From NCBI GenBank assembly GCA_016125385.1, contig WGLV01000037.1, forward strand, positions 1-64,000: DNA of 64,000 nucleotides, in the 5' to 3' direction. The DNA comes from a bacterium. GTDB lineage: Bacteria; Hinthialibacterota; Hinthialibacteria; Hinthialibacterales; Hinthialibacteraceae. How positions within the stretch are numbered: the first letter of the stretch is position 1; each line of letters begins with the position of its first letter. This document shows, piece after piece, positions 8,301 through 17,763 of this stretch. The notes under the pieces are model-generated. The model saw only the letters and a list, made by a program, of their open reading frames with translations. It made no database searches and was not told the origin of the DNA. The position numbers were made by a program, and so were the translations under genes.

Positions 8301-9980
8301 CTGGACCGCATGCAGACGGAACTGGGCCAGTATCCCGACCCGGCCGACGCGGAGAACTGGCTGCTGACGCACGCCGATTTCGACGCGATGTTGAACGACC
8401 TGATCAACGATATCGGGCTGACGAGTTACCTGCGCAACGCGGGCATGCCGGCGGTGGAAGTAATCGACGAATTGCTCGACGCGCTGGATGAAATCGAAAC
8501 CGTATTGCGTTTCAGCCCTGAAGACCTCAGCCCGGTGGTGCAGGACGTGCTGGACTACACGCTGGCGCTGGTCGATCTGACGCTGGGATACGATCTCGAC
8601 GAAGTGCTGGCGCCGATCGAAGACACTCGCGACGAGATTATCGCCTATCTTGACGACGAAATCGAACCGCTTTTGCAGGACGCGCGCACCGCGTTTCAAA
8701 ATCCGACCGTTTATCTCGCCGACGTGTTCGACCTGGCGGGCATCAATACCCTGGAATCGGACGTCAAAGACCTGATCCGCGAAATCTTCGCCAATGAAGC
8801 GATCGAAGATTACGAACGGCTGAAAAACCTGCAACCGGATGAAGTCACCGACTACATCGTCGACGCGATTCTGAATTCCGACATGATGAACGAGCTGGAT
8901 TCGCGCGTCATGCAGGCCCTGCAGCCAATTAAGGACGGCCTGGTGGATGCGGCGCAATCGGTGCTGGACGGCGTCAACGACGCGGTAATGGACTTTATCA
9001 AGGAACAGGCCGACGTACTGGACGGCGCCCTGGCCGATCTAAACGACGTGCTCGACTTTGGCGGCGGTTCGCTGAAAGGGTACGCCGTGTTCGCGGGCGA
9101 TGCGCTGGAGAAACTGCACATCGACGGTGAATGGACCACCAAGGTACCCGATGAGATGACCTACACCGCCTATCTCGACATGACGCGCTACCAGGTGAGC
9201 AACTCGGGCGAAGGCTGTTTCGGATCGCTCGACGCGGACGACGTGGTTGATACGCGCATCGGCACGACCGACGTATCGATCGGCTTCGCCGGCGCGGACC
9301 TGACGGCGAAGAAGATTGAAGTCGCGCTGATGATCAGCGGAGGACAACTGGTCAATGTGGGTGGAACCATCGAAACCGAAGGCTCGATCGGCTTCGAGAC
9401 GATGGAGATCTCCGACCCGTCGTTCGGCGTCGGCGTGGGCCAGGTGGAAAACTATATCTGGGCGCGAGCGAAAGTGAGTTTCGACGCGTATCAACTGGAA
9501 GGCGGCATCTTTCTGGGCACGTGCTGCTCGCTCGACCCGCTGGAGATCATCGACCCCGAAGCGGCCTCGCTGCTGTCGATCACCGAAATGCGCGGCGTGT
9601 ACCTGAGCGCGGAGGGCTCGTTCCCGATTTATAACGTGGGCTGCGGGTTCCGCGTGGCGGCGGAGGCGGGCATCGCGATGTGGTACTTCGCCGACGGGCC
9701 GACCTACGGAGGCCGGCTGAGCGCCGGGGCTTACGGCGAAGCGGCTTGCGTGGTGAGCGTTAAAGGCAGCCTGACGCTGACCGGCGGCAAAGAAGGCGAC
9801 GCGTACTACTTCAAGGGCGACGCCTGGGTGGCCGGCGGCGTGGGCGATTGTGAACCGGAAGACTGGGACAGCCCCAGCGACGTACTGGACGACAAGTGGT
9901 GTTACGCCTGCGTGGCCGATATCAATCTGACCTACAAAAACGATGACTGGAGCGTTGATTATGATGTGGACTGCGGTTAA
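5319..9980 (+). CDS. Giant secreted protein (1553 aa), unknown function
   Basis: I do not recognise a family for the full length. Visible: a signal peptide (cleavage near ARAQF, about residue 30), a Thr/Pro-rich linker (about 38-70), then a long Ser/Thr/Gly-rich beta domain to about 840. A calcium-loop-like DSDGDGFEDG follows (about 843-852). Residues about 945-1245 form a very acidic, Leu-rich helical region with repeated amphipathic segments, unlike its flanks. The last 300 residues are beta-rich with many cysteines (TCCSL, VGCGF, WCYACV, VDCG), suggesting disulfides in an exported domain. GAGGA lies upstream of the ATG. Its end overlaps the next gene by 20 bp, so the three giant proteins are probably made together as a cell-surface or extracellular assembly. 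Confidence 0.85.
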   Translation: MKAVGMRRTALWLFLLCGLIGMGGPVARAQFSPTLKPIGTSTPTPTPKLAIPTFSIPTALPTIAVPTIAAPFDLAAVAGGVTTTAVVYSAGMDTIDGTYLVQVTSAFASAIPASAKFELIDSTGAAVMSWSDSITLSDASGLTTYIQPNTFSLPISASNRLPVAAYQMRITVSLDEAALTASGTAFTPDANPANNIVTTAAQTLLQTSGVLRFSNIATEITSLSSYTTPPLTINGDGSWNDLIPFTISGLIVTRNSTTLDLTVVNGGAAFSAPSTPYSPTGVWSFIYKGGQLEPGGAFADLYVELPDGVAYKQESSSAISFKQDAFMLGRQKLAQDLTPFSTTINIPTAFRWMDEELPFTLQCSKQIFSVTAGLELANATPVYQYKPHFNAPYGPGTRASNDGYFNSGLIASTTPAVTASGIQAALTGGGGSYQASYPTASTVSSASRTIQIKDGVIDPAASRLNGVTITMTVNESGCGAGSDVSYSLAFSQSAVVTSNGGVEADSALNAAISPAFNTYAFDPVSAAVWYSPGVLTGASTSLADEPSEFLQAMSARGGETLYSYGDAEFSAGSGLFAGMNLMQDELTGTSFTVSIGGDSIDLINTEYTKLYARRGGFSGVVHAQNSAQSLNIYPDAECGGDGYAITLSAFGQAYLDNDSDGLDSTTDGEIEVPWPSEITVPFEGMTLNACGNLSDGDIPAEAKEETQTLAYWLADVRLLTLAFDLKDGAASDDDRTLWISTKNTISHLGDEPVMQINLRPCGTIAESRIEAPLVSTYDDFPATVQTIYLSAYDGGSDANGFYSLISDLNVSYFNPPHVQSIVKSTVGRVASGDAWFASSGEADSDGDGFEDGYSGSFSDIADKIDDYADSNRVNVEALFANLITLRYELEYNTTKKEFKSTEPIGQDLIVLDIISSVDYLDAERTEVSFGIDVSGIPELSLSSAADQFSDQIEETFLGPVRDKLDDAAETLNQSLSAALRPKLEELIEPYVADLLDRMQTELGQYPDPADAENWLLTHADFDAMLNDLINDIGLTSYLRNAGMPAVEVIDELLDALDEIETVLRFSPEDLSPVVQDVLDYTLALVDLTLGYDLDEVLAPIEDTRDEIIAYLDDEIEPLLQDARTAFQNPTVYLADVFDLAGINTLESDVKDLIREIFANEAIEDYERLKNLQPDEVTDYIVDAILNSDMMNELDSRVMQALQPIKDGLVDAAQSVLDGVNDAVMDFIKEQADVLDGALADLNDVLDFGGGSLKGYAVFAGDALEKLHIDGEWTTKVPDEMTYTAYLDMTRYQVSNSGEGCFGSLDADDVVDTRIGTTDVSIGFAGADLTAKKIEVALMISGGQLVNVGGTIETEGSIGFETMEISDPSFGVGVGQVENYIWARAKVSFDAYQLEGGIFLGTCCSLDPLEIIDPEAASLLSITEMRGVYLSAEGSFPIYNVGCGFRVAAEAGIAMWYFADGPTYGGRLSAGAYGEAACVVSVKGSLTLTGGKEGDAYYFKGDAWVAGGVGDCEPEDWDSPSDVLDDKWCYACVADINLTYKNDDWSVDYDVDCG

Positions 9981-12951
9981 GCGGCTGGGCGCGCTCTGTC
10001 TGACCGCCGCCCTGTTGTGTGCGGGGGGGAGCGCCTTTTCACAAGACGACGGGACGGTCTTTTTCACCGGCGTATCGGGACAGGCCGTCAGCGGCAAGGC
10101 CACTGTGCTGCTGAGATGGTACGCGGCGGACGGCGACCTGCCCTACGAAACCTACAGCGTATACCGCCAGGCGGGCGGGCTGGGTTCAGGCTCGCCGCTG
10201 GAGAAGATCAGCGAAACGCAGCGCCTGCGCAACGAGCCGCTGATCCGCTCGATCTGCGAACAGCCGCGTAACGCTCGCGCGCTGACCGAGCTGATCGACG
10301 TGTTGCAGAACCTGTACGAAAGCCCGATCGGCAACGACGAGTACGCCGGCAAACTGATCGCCGTACTGGATGGCGACGACGCCACATGCACCGCCTGCAC
10401 CATGCGGCGCAACATGCTGGTGCAATCGAACTACCTCGCCGCCATCGTGGAGGGGCTGGGGTATCTCGATGCGCCGGCGCCGGGCGTCTACGGCTATGAA
10501 CTGAGAACGTCATCCAACGGCGGAGACGACGACGTCATCCTGGGACGCATCGAAGTCGACGCCACGGCTCCCAGTCAGCTGCCCGAACCAGCACAGCCGG
10601 AAGAGGTCGACGTCCCCGGAATTCGCGGCCATCTCAAAGTCTTTTTGAAATGGGACATGACGCCCGATCTGGAAGACCACCGCGACGCCATGTTCGGCTA
10701 CAACGTCTACCGGGCCGACGGTGATCGCAGTTCGGATTCATTTTCATCGCTGCTGGCGTCGGGCGCGTTGCGCAAGATGAACCGCCTGCCGCTGCTGACG
10801 CCCTCATCGCAGGCGCTGGGCGACTCGCCGGAAGAAGGCTATTTGTTCGCCGACGACAACCGGACCTTCGGACGATCAGGCCCGACCGGCGCGCCGTTCC
10901 GCGCGGGAGACGAGTATACCTACTGGGTGGCGGCGCGCGATCTGCTGGGGCAACTGGGCAAAGCAAGCGATCCAACCGTCGCGTTGGTGCAGGACAAGCA
11001 GGCTCCCCTGATTCCACGCGGCCTCTCGGCCACGGCGAGAAAACTGAACGCCACGCCCGAAGTCAGCCTGACGTGGGACCGGAATCCCGACGACGCCCGT
11101 TCGTATAACATTTATCGTTTCCGGCGGTACGATCACGCGGGTCATGACGACGCATATTCGCCCATCGACGGAATGACGGAAGGCCTGATCGCCTCGGTTC
11201 CACAACCCGCGACCGGCGCTCCCTCGTTCACCGATCATCAGATTCAGTACCCCGACATGGCCAACATGGCTTACTGGTACTGCGTCTCGGCGGTGGATTT
11301 CTGGGGCAATGAATCGGCGATGTCACCGCCCGAACGCGGCGTGCTGTTCGACATCACCCCGCCGGAGCCGCCCGCGCAACCGTTGATCTGCGTTCACCGG
11401 CGCGAGTGCATGATGACCGATTTCAAACTGGTCAGCGATACGCCGCGCACGGAATCGAAAGAGATATCCCACGTCACGTTCATACTGATTCGCGACAAAG
11501 ACGACATCGCCGCCGCGATCATCCAGACCTCGAATAACCAGGGGACGGACTATAAAACGCTGTTCAGCGAAAAATTTCCCAAAACGGGGCGCCTGACCTT
11601 CGAGAAAGACATCGATCCGTATGGGAAAGATGAGGGCCGGTATTTTGAATTTTCATTCATTGGCGCCGACGGAGAGCGATGCGGTCCCTACCCGGTTCCA
11701 GAGCGTTTTCAGAATGCGCTGTATTCACCCGGCAAGGATCTGGTTTTCGAGATTCACGTGAACTGGGAATACAAGCGGCATTGCGCGCCCGCCGGTCACG
11801 GCCCGGTGCGGCACGATCCCTATAACGACATGGGCGGAATCGAGCCGGTTGAATTCACCTTCAAACAGACCGATGACGCTTACGGCGTGGCGCTGTACCG
11901 CAGCCCCGATTGCGAAAATTTTTACGCGGTCGACGAGGTCAACTTCGACGGCGCCAGCGAACTGACCGTGCTGGACGCCTTCAGGCCCGAGCAGGGCGCG
12001 AGGGTGTGTTACGCGGCGCGGACCTACGATGAGAATCACAATTTCAGTTCGATGACCTATCTCACATCGCAGGTTCTGTTCCCCACGCTGGAGAGCAGCC
12101 TGATCGTTCCTTCGATGCAGAGCGCGACTCCGCTCGGGACTTCATCCGCTCCGGAGACGGCGCTCACCTGGCTGGGCCCCTCCAGCAGCGTTGCGGGATT
12201 CAGAATCTATTTCAGCACGGATGAAAGCGGAACCAGCTCGACCAGCGTATTGCTGAGCCCGAGCGAATATTCATACGACGGCGGCAGCGGGCTGTATACG
12301 GCGCTGCTGTCGTACATCGACGATGAAACCGGCGCGGGACTTTCGATCAGCCAGACATATTACATCACCGCCGAGGCCGTTCTGCAAAACGGTGAAACCT
12401 ACGCGGCGAACAACAATCTGAGTTTTATCTGGTCGGCCGAGCCGGAAGACACGGATGTTCCCGCGTGGCCGGTGCGCGGCATGCCGCCGAGCGGCGATTC
12501 ACTGAGCGCGAAGTGGCTGCCCTCGCCGTCTTCTTCAACCTCCACCGCGCCGCCTCAACCCTTCACTTACGGCGCGGGCGTGCAAATCGGCGTCATGATC
12601 TGGAGCAGCGCGAAAGAAACCGGCATCACGTATGAACACACGCTTTCGGTTGAGCCGCCGTTCATCGTCTACCGCAAGCGCACCGACAAGACGGGGCAAG
12701 CCTATCAGCAGATCAGCCCGTTGATCGAGAGCATCAACTTCGACGCAACCAACGGCGAAGTGCGCGACCCCTTCTTCACGATGGAAGAATTCACCGATAA
12801 CAAAAGAGAACTGGCATTGTATTTTCTCGATACCGTCCGCCTGATTCAGGGCGCGAAGTATGAATACAAGATCGTGCAATTGAACGGCGACTCGGGAGAG
12901 ATCGCCCGCGAGTACGGTCCAAGCAACGACGTGGAGGTCATGGGACCATGA
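9961..12951 (+). CDS. Secreted multi-fibronectin-III-like protein
   Basis: About 997 aa, exported: signal peptide ending near AFSQDD (about residue 30). At least four fibronectin type III-like modules are recognised by the paired pattern of a Leu-x-Trp strand and a Tyr-Asn-x-Tyr-Arg strand: near 40-60 (LLRWYAA, YSVYRQ), 220-245 (FLKWDM, YNVYRAD), 355-385 (SLTWDR, YNIYRF) and 728-750 (ALTWLG, FRIYFS). No catalytic motif was seen. The ATG pair at 9961/9964 gives a proper signal peptide; the upstream ATG at 9943 would put six extra residues before it. It overlaps the preceding gene by 20 bp and the next by 4 bp (ATGA), indicating translational coupling. The role is probably adhesive or structural. 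Confidence 0.85.
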   Translation: MMWTAVKRLGALCLTAALLCAGGSAFSQDDGTVFFTGVSGQAVSGKATVLLRWYAADGDLPYETYSVYRQAGGLGSGSPLEKISETQRLRNEPLIRSICEQPRNARALTELIDVLQNLYESPIGNDEYAGKLIAVLDGDDATCTACTMRRNMLVQSNYLAAIVEGLGYLDAPAPGVYGYELRTSSNGGDDDVILGRIEVDATAPSQLPEPAQPEEVDVPGIRGHLKVFLKWDMTPDLEDHRDAMFGYNVYRADGDRSSDSFSSLLASGALRKMNRLPLLTPSSQALGDSPEEGYLFADDNRTFGRSGPTGAPFRAGDEYTYWVAARDLLGQLGKASDPTVALVQDKQAPLIPRGLSATARKLNATPEVSLTWDRNPDDARSYNIYRFRRYDHAGHDDAYSPIDGMTEGLIASVPQPATGAPSFTDHQIQYPDMANMAYWYCVSAVDFWGNESAMSPPERGVLFDITPPEPPAQPLICVHRRECMMTDFKLVSDTPRTESKEISHVTFILIRDKDDIAAAIIQTSNNQGTDYKTLFSEKFPKTGRLTFEKDIDPYGKDEGRYFEFSFIGADGERCGPYPVPERFQNALYSPGKDLVFEIHVNWEYKRHCAPAGHGPVRHDPYNDMGGIEPVEFTFKQTDDAYGVALYRSPDCENFYAVDEVNFDGASELTVLDAFRPEQGARVCYAARTYDENHNFSSMTYLTSQVLFPTLESSLIVPSMQSATPLGTSSAPETALTWLGPSSSVAGFRIYFSTDESGTSSTSVLLSPSEYSYDGGSGLYTALLSYIDDETGAGLSISQTYYITAEAVLQNGETYAANNNLSFIWSAEPEDTDVPAWPVRGMPPSGDSLSAKWLPSPSSSTSTAPPQPFTYGAGVQIGVMIWSSAKETGITYEHTLSVEPPFIVYRKRTDKTGQAYQQISPLIESINFDATNGEVRDPFFTMEEFTDNKRELALYFLDTVRLIQGAKYEYKIVQLNGDSGEIAREYGPSNDVEVMGP

Positions 12952-15900
12952 AACGGGCCATGTGGATGTATTACGGATGCGCCCTCGCCGCGGCTTGCAT
13001 GACATTCGCCGCCGGATTCGCCTTCGGCGACGGGAAGCCGCTTTTGACCGCGGGCGATTACGACGGCGACGGCTGGAGCGACTACCTGCTGGTGACAAGC
13101 GACGGCGCCGCGCTGCTGCAACAGAACACTGGCGCGGGCGATTTCACCGCGCGGGCGGAATGGCGATACGGCGGCGCCGAAGTAGATGAAGTTCAATTCA
13201 TCGACGTCAACCGCGACGGCGCGCTCGACGCGGCGGCGCGCCACGCGGCGCTGGGCGGCGTCTCGTTCAACCCGGGGCCTGACTTTAAAGCCAACGCGGC
13301 GCAGTGGCTGACCGGGCTGGGCGCGGAGCTCACCGGCGCGGCGGGACTGGGCGATTCCAGCGAAACGCTGATGCTGGGCTTCTCAGGCCAGCCGGGTCTG
13401 GCGCGGCTGACGGTGGGCGAAAAAGGCCTGACGCGCGACGGCTACGAAGCGATGAAAAGCGAAGCCTCCATCACAGCGCTGCAATCGGGCGCGATGCGCG
13501 GGGGCGCGGCGGGCGACCTGGTTCTGCTTACGCGCGGCGCCATCCAGATCGGGCCGTTTCCAACCAGCGGATCGTGGTCGCCGGCGTATTCGCTCGATCT
13601 CGATGGGAACGCCTACAACACCCTGTTGATCGGCCGATTCAACAAAGACGCGAACGACGATGCGATCGCGTTGAACAACGCGGGAAACGCGATATTGGTT
13701 TACGGCGATGCGAGCGGCGCTTACACGAAGCAATCGGTGACGCTCGCTCCCGCCGCGCATTGGATGACAGACGACCTGAACGGCGACGGCCTGAGCGACC
13801 TGATCGCAATCGGCGTAGAACGGAATGAACTGGCGGTCTGGATCAATCAAAGCGGCTCATTCAGCACAACAAACATCAAAACGAGCGGCGAAACGATTGA
13901 CGCGGCCGCGGCGGGATATTTTTCACAAAAAAGCGACAAAGAGATTCTGATGCTGTTGCGCGGCGACGATGGAACCAGCCGGATGGCGGCATTCGGCGGT
14001 TTCGGCTCGGGCACGCCGGTGGAACGGCTCAGCCTCAGCGAACCGATAGCACTGACCAGCAACGGCCCCGCCAACGTGCTGGTGTTCAAGCAGGATGAAC
14101 TCGACCGGGGCGATCCCTTTGCATACGGCTCCTACCACGTGGACGACTGGACGACGCAGGCGAAAATCATAGCGGGTTCGATCGTGGTTTCACGTGAGAT
14201 TCTCGCCGACGGCGCCTTCACGCCCGCGGCCGATGTAACGATCGGCGGACTCGACGTTTTTGGCGATGCAAGCGCGTTGAGCATCGGCGTCAACCAGGTT
14301 AGCGGCGATCGCTCGCAGGTCTCGCTGAGCGCGGCGGCGCCCCCCACCGCGGTGAGGCTGGAAGCATCTCCCGCATCGGGCGCATATTCACGCACGCTGA
14401 GGCCTTCCGCTTCCGTGGAAGACGGCGCGGAGGCTTTTTACCGGATAGACGGCGGCGCATGGACGCCTTATGAATCGGGCGTCACCGAGATCGCCGTAAT
14501 CGATGACTCGGACGTCTCGTTTTACGCCGTCCAAGACGGTCAATACAGCGCCGTCATCACGCGAACCTACACGATGAGCGTCCCCGCATCGTATGACAGC
14601 GACGGCGACGGCATTCCCGACCGGTATGAAGACACGCTGGGGCTGCCGATGTTCTCTAGCGATTTTGATTTTGACGGCGATGGCTGGCTCGATCTGGACG
14701 AGTTGATTCGCGGGAGCGACCCCGCCAGCAGCGCATCGGTTCCAGCCGACTCGGATACGCCGGATCACATCGACGCAAGTATGCCCACCGCAGGCGACGG
14801 CTGGAGCGATTTTGACGAAAGCGCGCGCGGCACGGATGCTTACGATCCCGGCTCAAAGCCGAGCGCATCGGGTTTGTATGAAGGCGAAATCGTCCTGACC
14901 GTACACAACCCGTTCGGCGACGACGCGCGGCTTTCAGCCTACGCAGTGAATGGCGAGAAAATCTCGGCGGGCGCAGTTGATGACGAATCATGGCCGATGC
15001 GGCTGGGCGGCGGCGAGCCATCTATTCTGCGCGCGCAGAGCGAAAACGGCTCGACGCTGACACTGCTCGCTTACTCGTGGACGTTTCAACCGGCGTGGGA
15101 TCCCGCCAGCCTGGCGACGGACGGCATGAGCGCATCGGCCTGGCTCAATTCGGTAAAAACCTACGCACAAAGCGCGTTCGTGGAACCCCGCTCGCTTGAG
15201 CTCAGCGCGCATTCGACCGCCGCCGCCGTACTTTGGCAATACTGGCTGGCGAAGGCCACCGGTTTACCCGGTCCCATCGTTTCCAGCGACGCGAGTTCAT
15301 ACCCCAGCGAGACCCGCGTTCAGGAATTGAGCCAGCGCTACGATCTCGATGGCGCGTTTGACGCGCTCGACGCGGGGCTGGTCAGCGATCACGCATGGAG
15401 CCAACTCGTCACAACTCTGATCGCCGCCGCGGAAATGGAAGCGCCCGCGCGGCCGGTCGACGCCCTGTTGGCGGAGTGGCTGTGGGGAGAGATCGACGAA
15501 TCAAGCAAACCCGCGACGCTGAGCGACGCTCAAATTATGGCCGCGGCGGACGCGGCGCATACGCTGGTTGAGAGCATCGCCTCGCGCGAGATCGCCCTGA
15601 GCGGTGAGATATCGCACACGGATGGTGAGTTGACCCTGCGAACCAGCGATCAATCGTACCGGCTGGACGCGGGGTCCGCCGTACTGGCGGACGGCGACAT
15701 CCTGTCGGCGACGGTTCGGTTATCAGCCACGGCGGACGAAACGGCGGCGAAGCTGGTGAAGGTGATCTCGCTTACATCGAACGTTTCACTGAACGAAACG
15801 GATTCAGACGGCGACGGTTTGCCGGACCAATGGGAGGCATACTATTTCGCCTCGCAGGACGCGAAGCCGGGAGAGGACCCCGACGCGGATGGATTCACCA

Positions 15901-16052
15901 ACCTGTCGGAACTGAACGGTTATTCAAACCCGATCGATGGATCATCGCGTCCTTCGGCTACGACGCCCACGCCGTTCCCGACGCCTCCACCCGAGGTAAC
16001 GCCAACGCCAACGCCGCCGCATACCGCGGTCATCGACTGGCTGGCGTACTGA
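12948..16052 (+). CDS. Secreted FG-GAP/calcium-repeat protein with Thr-Pro tail
   Basis: 1034 aa with a signal peptide (about 1-27). Residues about 30-330 carry FG-GAP/VCBS-like repeats with Asp-rich loops (DYDGDGWSD, DVNRDGALD, DLNGDGLSD), typical of beta-propeller surface proteins. A segment around 475-545 (ASPASGAYS, FYRIDGG, FYAVQDG) resembles the C-terminal domain of chitobiases. Thrombospondin type-3-like calcium loops follow at about 550, 575-590 and 952-990. A Thr/Pro linker (about 1004-1024) leads to a final tail ending Asp-Trp-Leu-Ala-Tyr. Two other secreted proteins in this window share that W-x-[L/A]-Y end, which may be a sorting tag. Last gene of the operon, followed by a terminator. 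Confidence 0.85.
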   Translation: MKRAMWMYYGCALAAACMTFAAGFAFGDGKPLLTAGDYDGDGWSDYLLVTSDGAALLQQNTGAGDFTARAEWRYGGAEVDEVQFIDVNRDGALDAAARHAALGGVSFNPGPDFKANAAQWLTGLGAELTGAAGLGDSSETLMLGFSGQPGLARLTVGEKGLTRDGYEAMKSEASITALQSGAMRGGAAGDLVLLTRGAIQIGPFPTSGSWSPAYSLDLDGNAYNTLLIGRFNKDANDDAIALNNAGNAILVYGDASGAYTKQSVTLAPAAHWMTDDLNGDGLSDLIAIGVERNELAVWINQSGSFSTTNIKTSGETIDAAAAGYFSQKSDKEILMLLRGDDGTSRMAAFGGFGSGTPVERLSLSEPIALTSNGPANVLVFKQDELDRGDPFAYGSYHVDDWTTQAKIIAGSIVVSREILADGAFTPAADVTIGGLDVFGDASALSIGVNQVSGDRSQVSLSAAAPPTAVRLEASPASGAYSRTLRPSASVEDGAEAFYRIDGGAWTPYESGVTEIAVIDDSDVSFYAVQDGQYSAVITRTYTMSVPASYDSDGDGIPDRYEDTLGLPMFSSDFDFDGDGWLDLDELIRGSDPASSASVPADSDTPDHIDASMPTAGDGWSDFDESARGTDAYDPGSKPSASGLYEGEIVLTVHNPFGDDARLSAYAVNGEKISAGAVDDESWPMRLGGGEPSILRAQSENGSTLTLLAYSWTFQPAWDPASLATDGMSASAWLNSVKTYAQSAFVEPRSLELSAHSTAAAVLWQYWLAKATGLPGPIVSSDASSYPSETRVQELSQRYDLDGAFDALDAGLVSDHAWSQLVTTLIAAAEMEAPARPVDALLAEWLWGEIDESSKPATLSDAQIMAAADAAHTLVESIASREIALSGEISHTDGELTLRTSDQSYRLDAGSAVLADGDILSATVRLSATADETAAKLVKVISLTSNVSLNETDSDGDGLPDQWEAYYFASQDAKPGEDPDADGFTNLSELNGYSNPIDGSSRPSATTPTPFPTPPPEVTPTPTPPHTAVIDWLAY

Positions 16053-16088
16053 GAGAATTCAGATTACCCGTGCGTAACAACCTGGACG

Positions 16089-16124
16089 CCGCCCCGGAAG
16101 ATCACCGGGGCGGTTTTGTTTTTA
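16089..16124 (+). terminator. Rho-independent terminator
   Basis: CCGCCCCGG (16089-16097) pairs perfectly with CCGGGGCGG (16105-16113) across a 7-nt loop, followed by TTTTGTTTTT. It closes the giant-protein operon. Confidence 0.9.
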
Positions 16125-16159
16125 CGCCGCCCCTGCCTCATCAGAATCGCAGGAATACA

Positions 16160-17704
16160 ATGACAACGATTCTCTGTTCATCAAAATACCGAATGCGGCT
16201 TCAAGGCATTATCCGAATCATGACATTCCAATCCATCCAGATCGAACTTGGCGGGGTCAACGTCAGACGCGGCGATCGAGTCATTCTTGACGATATCGAG
16301 TGGCGCATTCAATCCGGCGAGCATTGGGGCGTATTCGGCCCCAACGGCTGCGGAAAATCAACGCTGATGAAGTTGCTGCGCGGCGAGGTGTGGCCTTCGC
16401 AGCCCAGCCGGGGCAAGCGAGTCTATCTTGTCGACGGAGAGCCGCAGACCAGCCCGCTCGGCGCAAAAAAACTCATCGGCTACGTTTCGCCTGAATTGCA
16501 CGATGCCTATTTAAGGCATGAATGGAACCCGAGCGTGGAGGAAACCATCGCCTCCGGCTTCAGTGATTCGGTGTGGGTTTACTCCGCGCTGGACGCCCTG
16601 CGCCAGAAACAACTGCTGGAAACGGCGGAACGGATTGGCGTCAGCGAATTATTGAAACGGAATTTTCTTGAACTGTCTCAGGGGCAAGCGAGGCGGGTTC
16701 TGCTGGCGCGCGCGCTGGTAAAACAACCCGCGTTGCTGATTCTGGACGAATGCTGCAATGGGCTTGATGAAGATTCACGCGGCGAATTCGTCCACTGGGT
16801 GAATGAGGCGGCCAATCACGGCGCACAAATCATCTTTACCAGTCATCGCGATGACGACCGGCCCGCCTGCCTCAATCGGGCGATTTATCTGAACGAAGGC
16901 CGCATCGAACGCTTAGAGGAGATAGAGACGACCACGCCGGGGAAACGCAACGGTCTCACCCTCGATTTGGAGTTAGCGGATCGATTTGAAGCTATGCCCG
17001 AGAGCGTGGCGCCGCGCGGCGAACCGCTGGTTGAACTCAAAAACGTCTCGGTGTGGCTGGAGGGCGTCCGCGTATTACATGCAATCAACTGGCGCATCGA
17101 ACCGGGCGAGCACTGGGCGCTGATCGGCCCCAACGGGTGCGGGAAATCAACGCTGTTGCGGCTCTTGTACGCCGAAGAACGCGCCGAGTTGGGCGGCGAG
17201 GTTCGCTTTTTCGGACAGGATGGGCTGACGCCGGTTGAAGCGATACGGCGGCGCGTAGCGATGGTTTCTCCCCGGCTGCAGGGCGGATACCGTTACAACG
17301 TCAGCGCACTGGAAACCGTCGCGTCCGGTTTTTTCGCAAGCATCAGCCTGTATCAGGAGCTCACGCCCGAACAATGGGACGCGGCGCGCGACTGGCTTGT
17401 GCGGCTTGGGCTGGGCGACAAGATCGAACAACCCATCCATACGATGTCATACGGTGAGTTAAGAAAGACCATGCTGGCGCGCGCGATGATTCTCGATCCG
17501 GAACTGCTGTTACTGGATGAACCCTTCGACGGGCTCGACGCGTCGGCGCGTCCCGCGATCGCGCGCGACGTCGACCGGCTGGTTGAACACGGAACGCAAA
17601 TCGTTCTCGCGACGCATCACGCGCACGACCTGCCCGGCTCGATCAACCGCGTGGTACGCATCCAAGAAGGCCGTATTGTGGAACGATTGCGCAGGAAGAG
17701 GTAA
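16160..17704 (+). CDS. ModF-like tandem ABC ATPase
   Basis: A 514-aa protein with two complete ABC nucleotide-binding domains and no membrane segment, the layout of ModF/PhrA. Domain 1: Walker A GPNGCGKST, signature LSQGQARRV, Walker B LLILDECCNGLD. Domain 2: Walker A GPNGCGKST, signature MSYGELRKT, Walker B LLLLDEPFDGLD, switch His in LATHH. ModF proteins are associated with molybdate uptake, but no mod permease is nearby, so the substrate is inferred only. ATG 16160 has AGGA 5 nt upstream; ATG 16220, where the ABC fold really begins, is an alternative start without an obvious ribosome site. The reading frame is open further upstream to 15830 but there overlaps the preceding gene and the terminator. 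Confidence 0.85.
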   Translation: MTTILCSSKYRMRLQGIIRIMTFQSIQIELGGVNVRRGDRVILDDIEWRIQSGEHWGVFGPNGCGKSTLMKLLRGEVWPSQPSRGKRVYLVDGEPQTSPLGAKKLIGYVSPELHDAYLRHEWNPSVEETIASGFSDSVWVYSALDALRQKQLLETAERIGVSELLKRNFLELSQGQARRVLLARALVKQPALLILDECCNGLDEDSRGEFVHWVNEAANHGAQIIFTSHRDDDRPACLNRAIYLNEGRIERLEEIETTTPGKRNGLTLDLELADRFEAMPESVAPRGEPLVELKNVSVWLEGVRVLHAINWRIEPGEHWALIGPNGCGKSTLLRLLYAEERAELGGEVRFFGQDGLTPVEAIRRRVAMVSPRLQGGYRYNVSALETVASGFFASISLYQELTPEQWDAARDWLVRLGLGDKIEQPIHTMSYGELRKTMLARAMILDPELLLLDEPFDGLDASARPAIARDVDRLVEHGTQIVLATHHAHDLPGSINRVVRIQEGRIVERLRRKR

Positions 17705-17763
17705 TCGATTTCATTGTCTGAGACAACACTTCGTGCGGCGATCAGCGAAGCGGCGCGATCCAA

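Noticed and set aside
7884-10103. Long antisense frames (354-357 codons) opposite the giant secreted genes
   Set aside because: His/Arg/Val-rich shadow translations of a GC-rich coding strand, with no ribosome site or domain.
15830-16159. N-terminal extension of the ModF-like ATPase
   Set aside because: It overlaps the preceding gene in another frame and crosses a terminator; a start with a ribosome site is at 16160.
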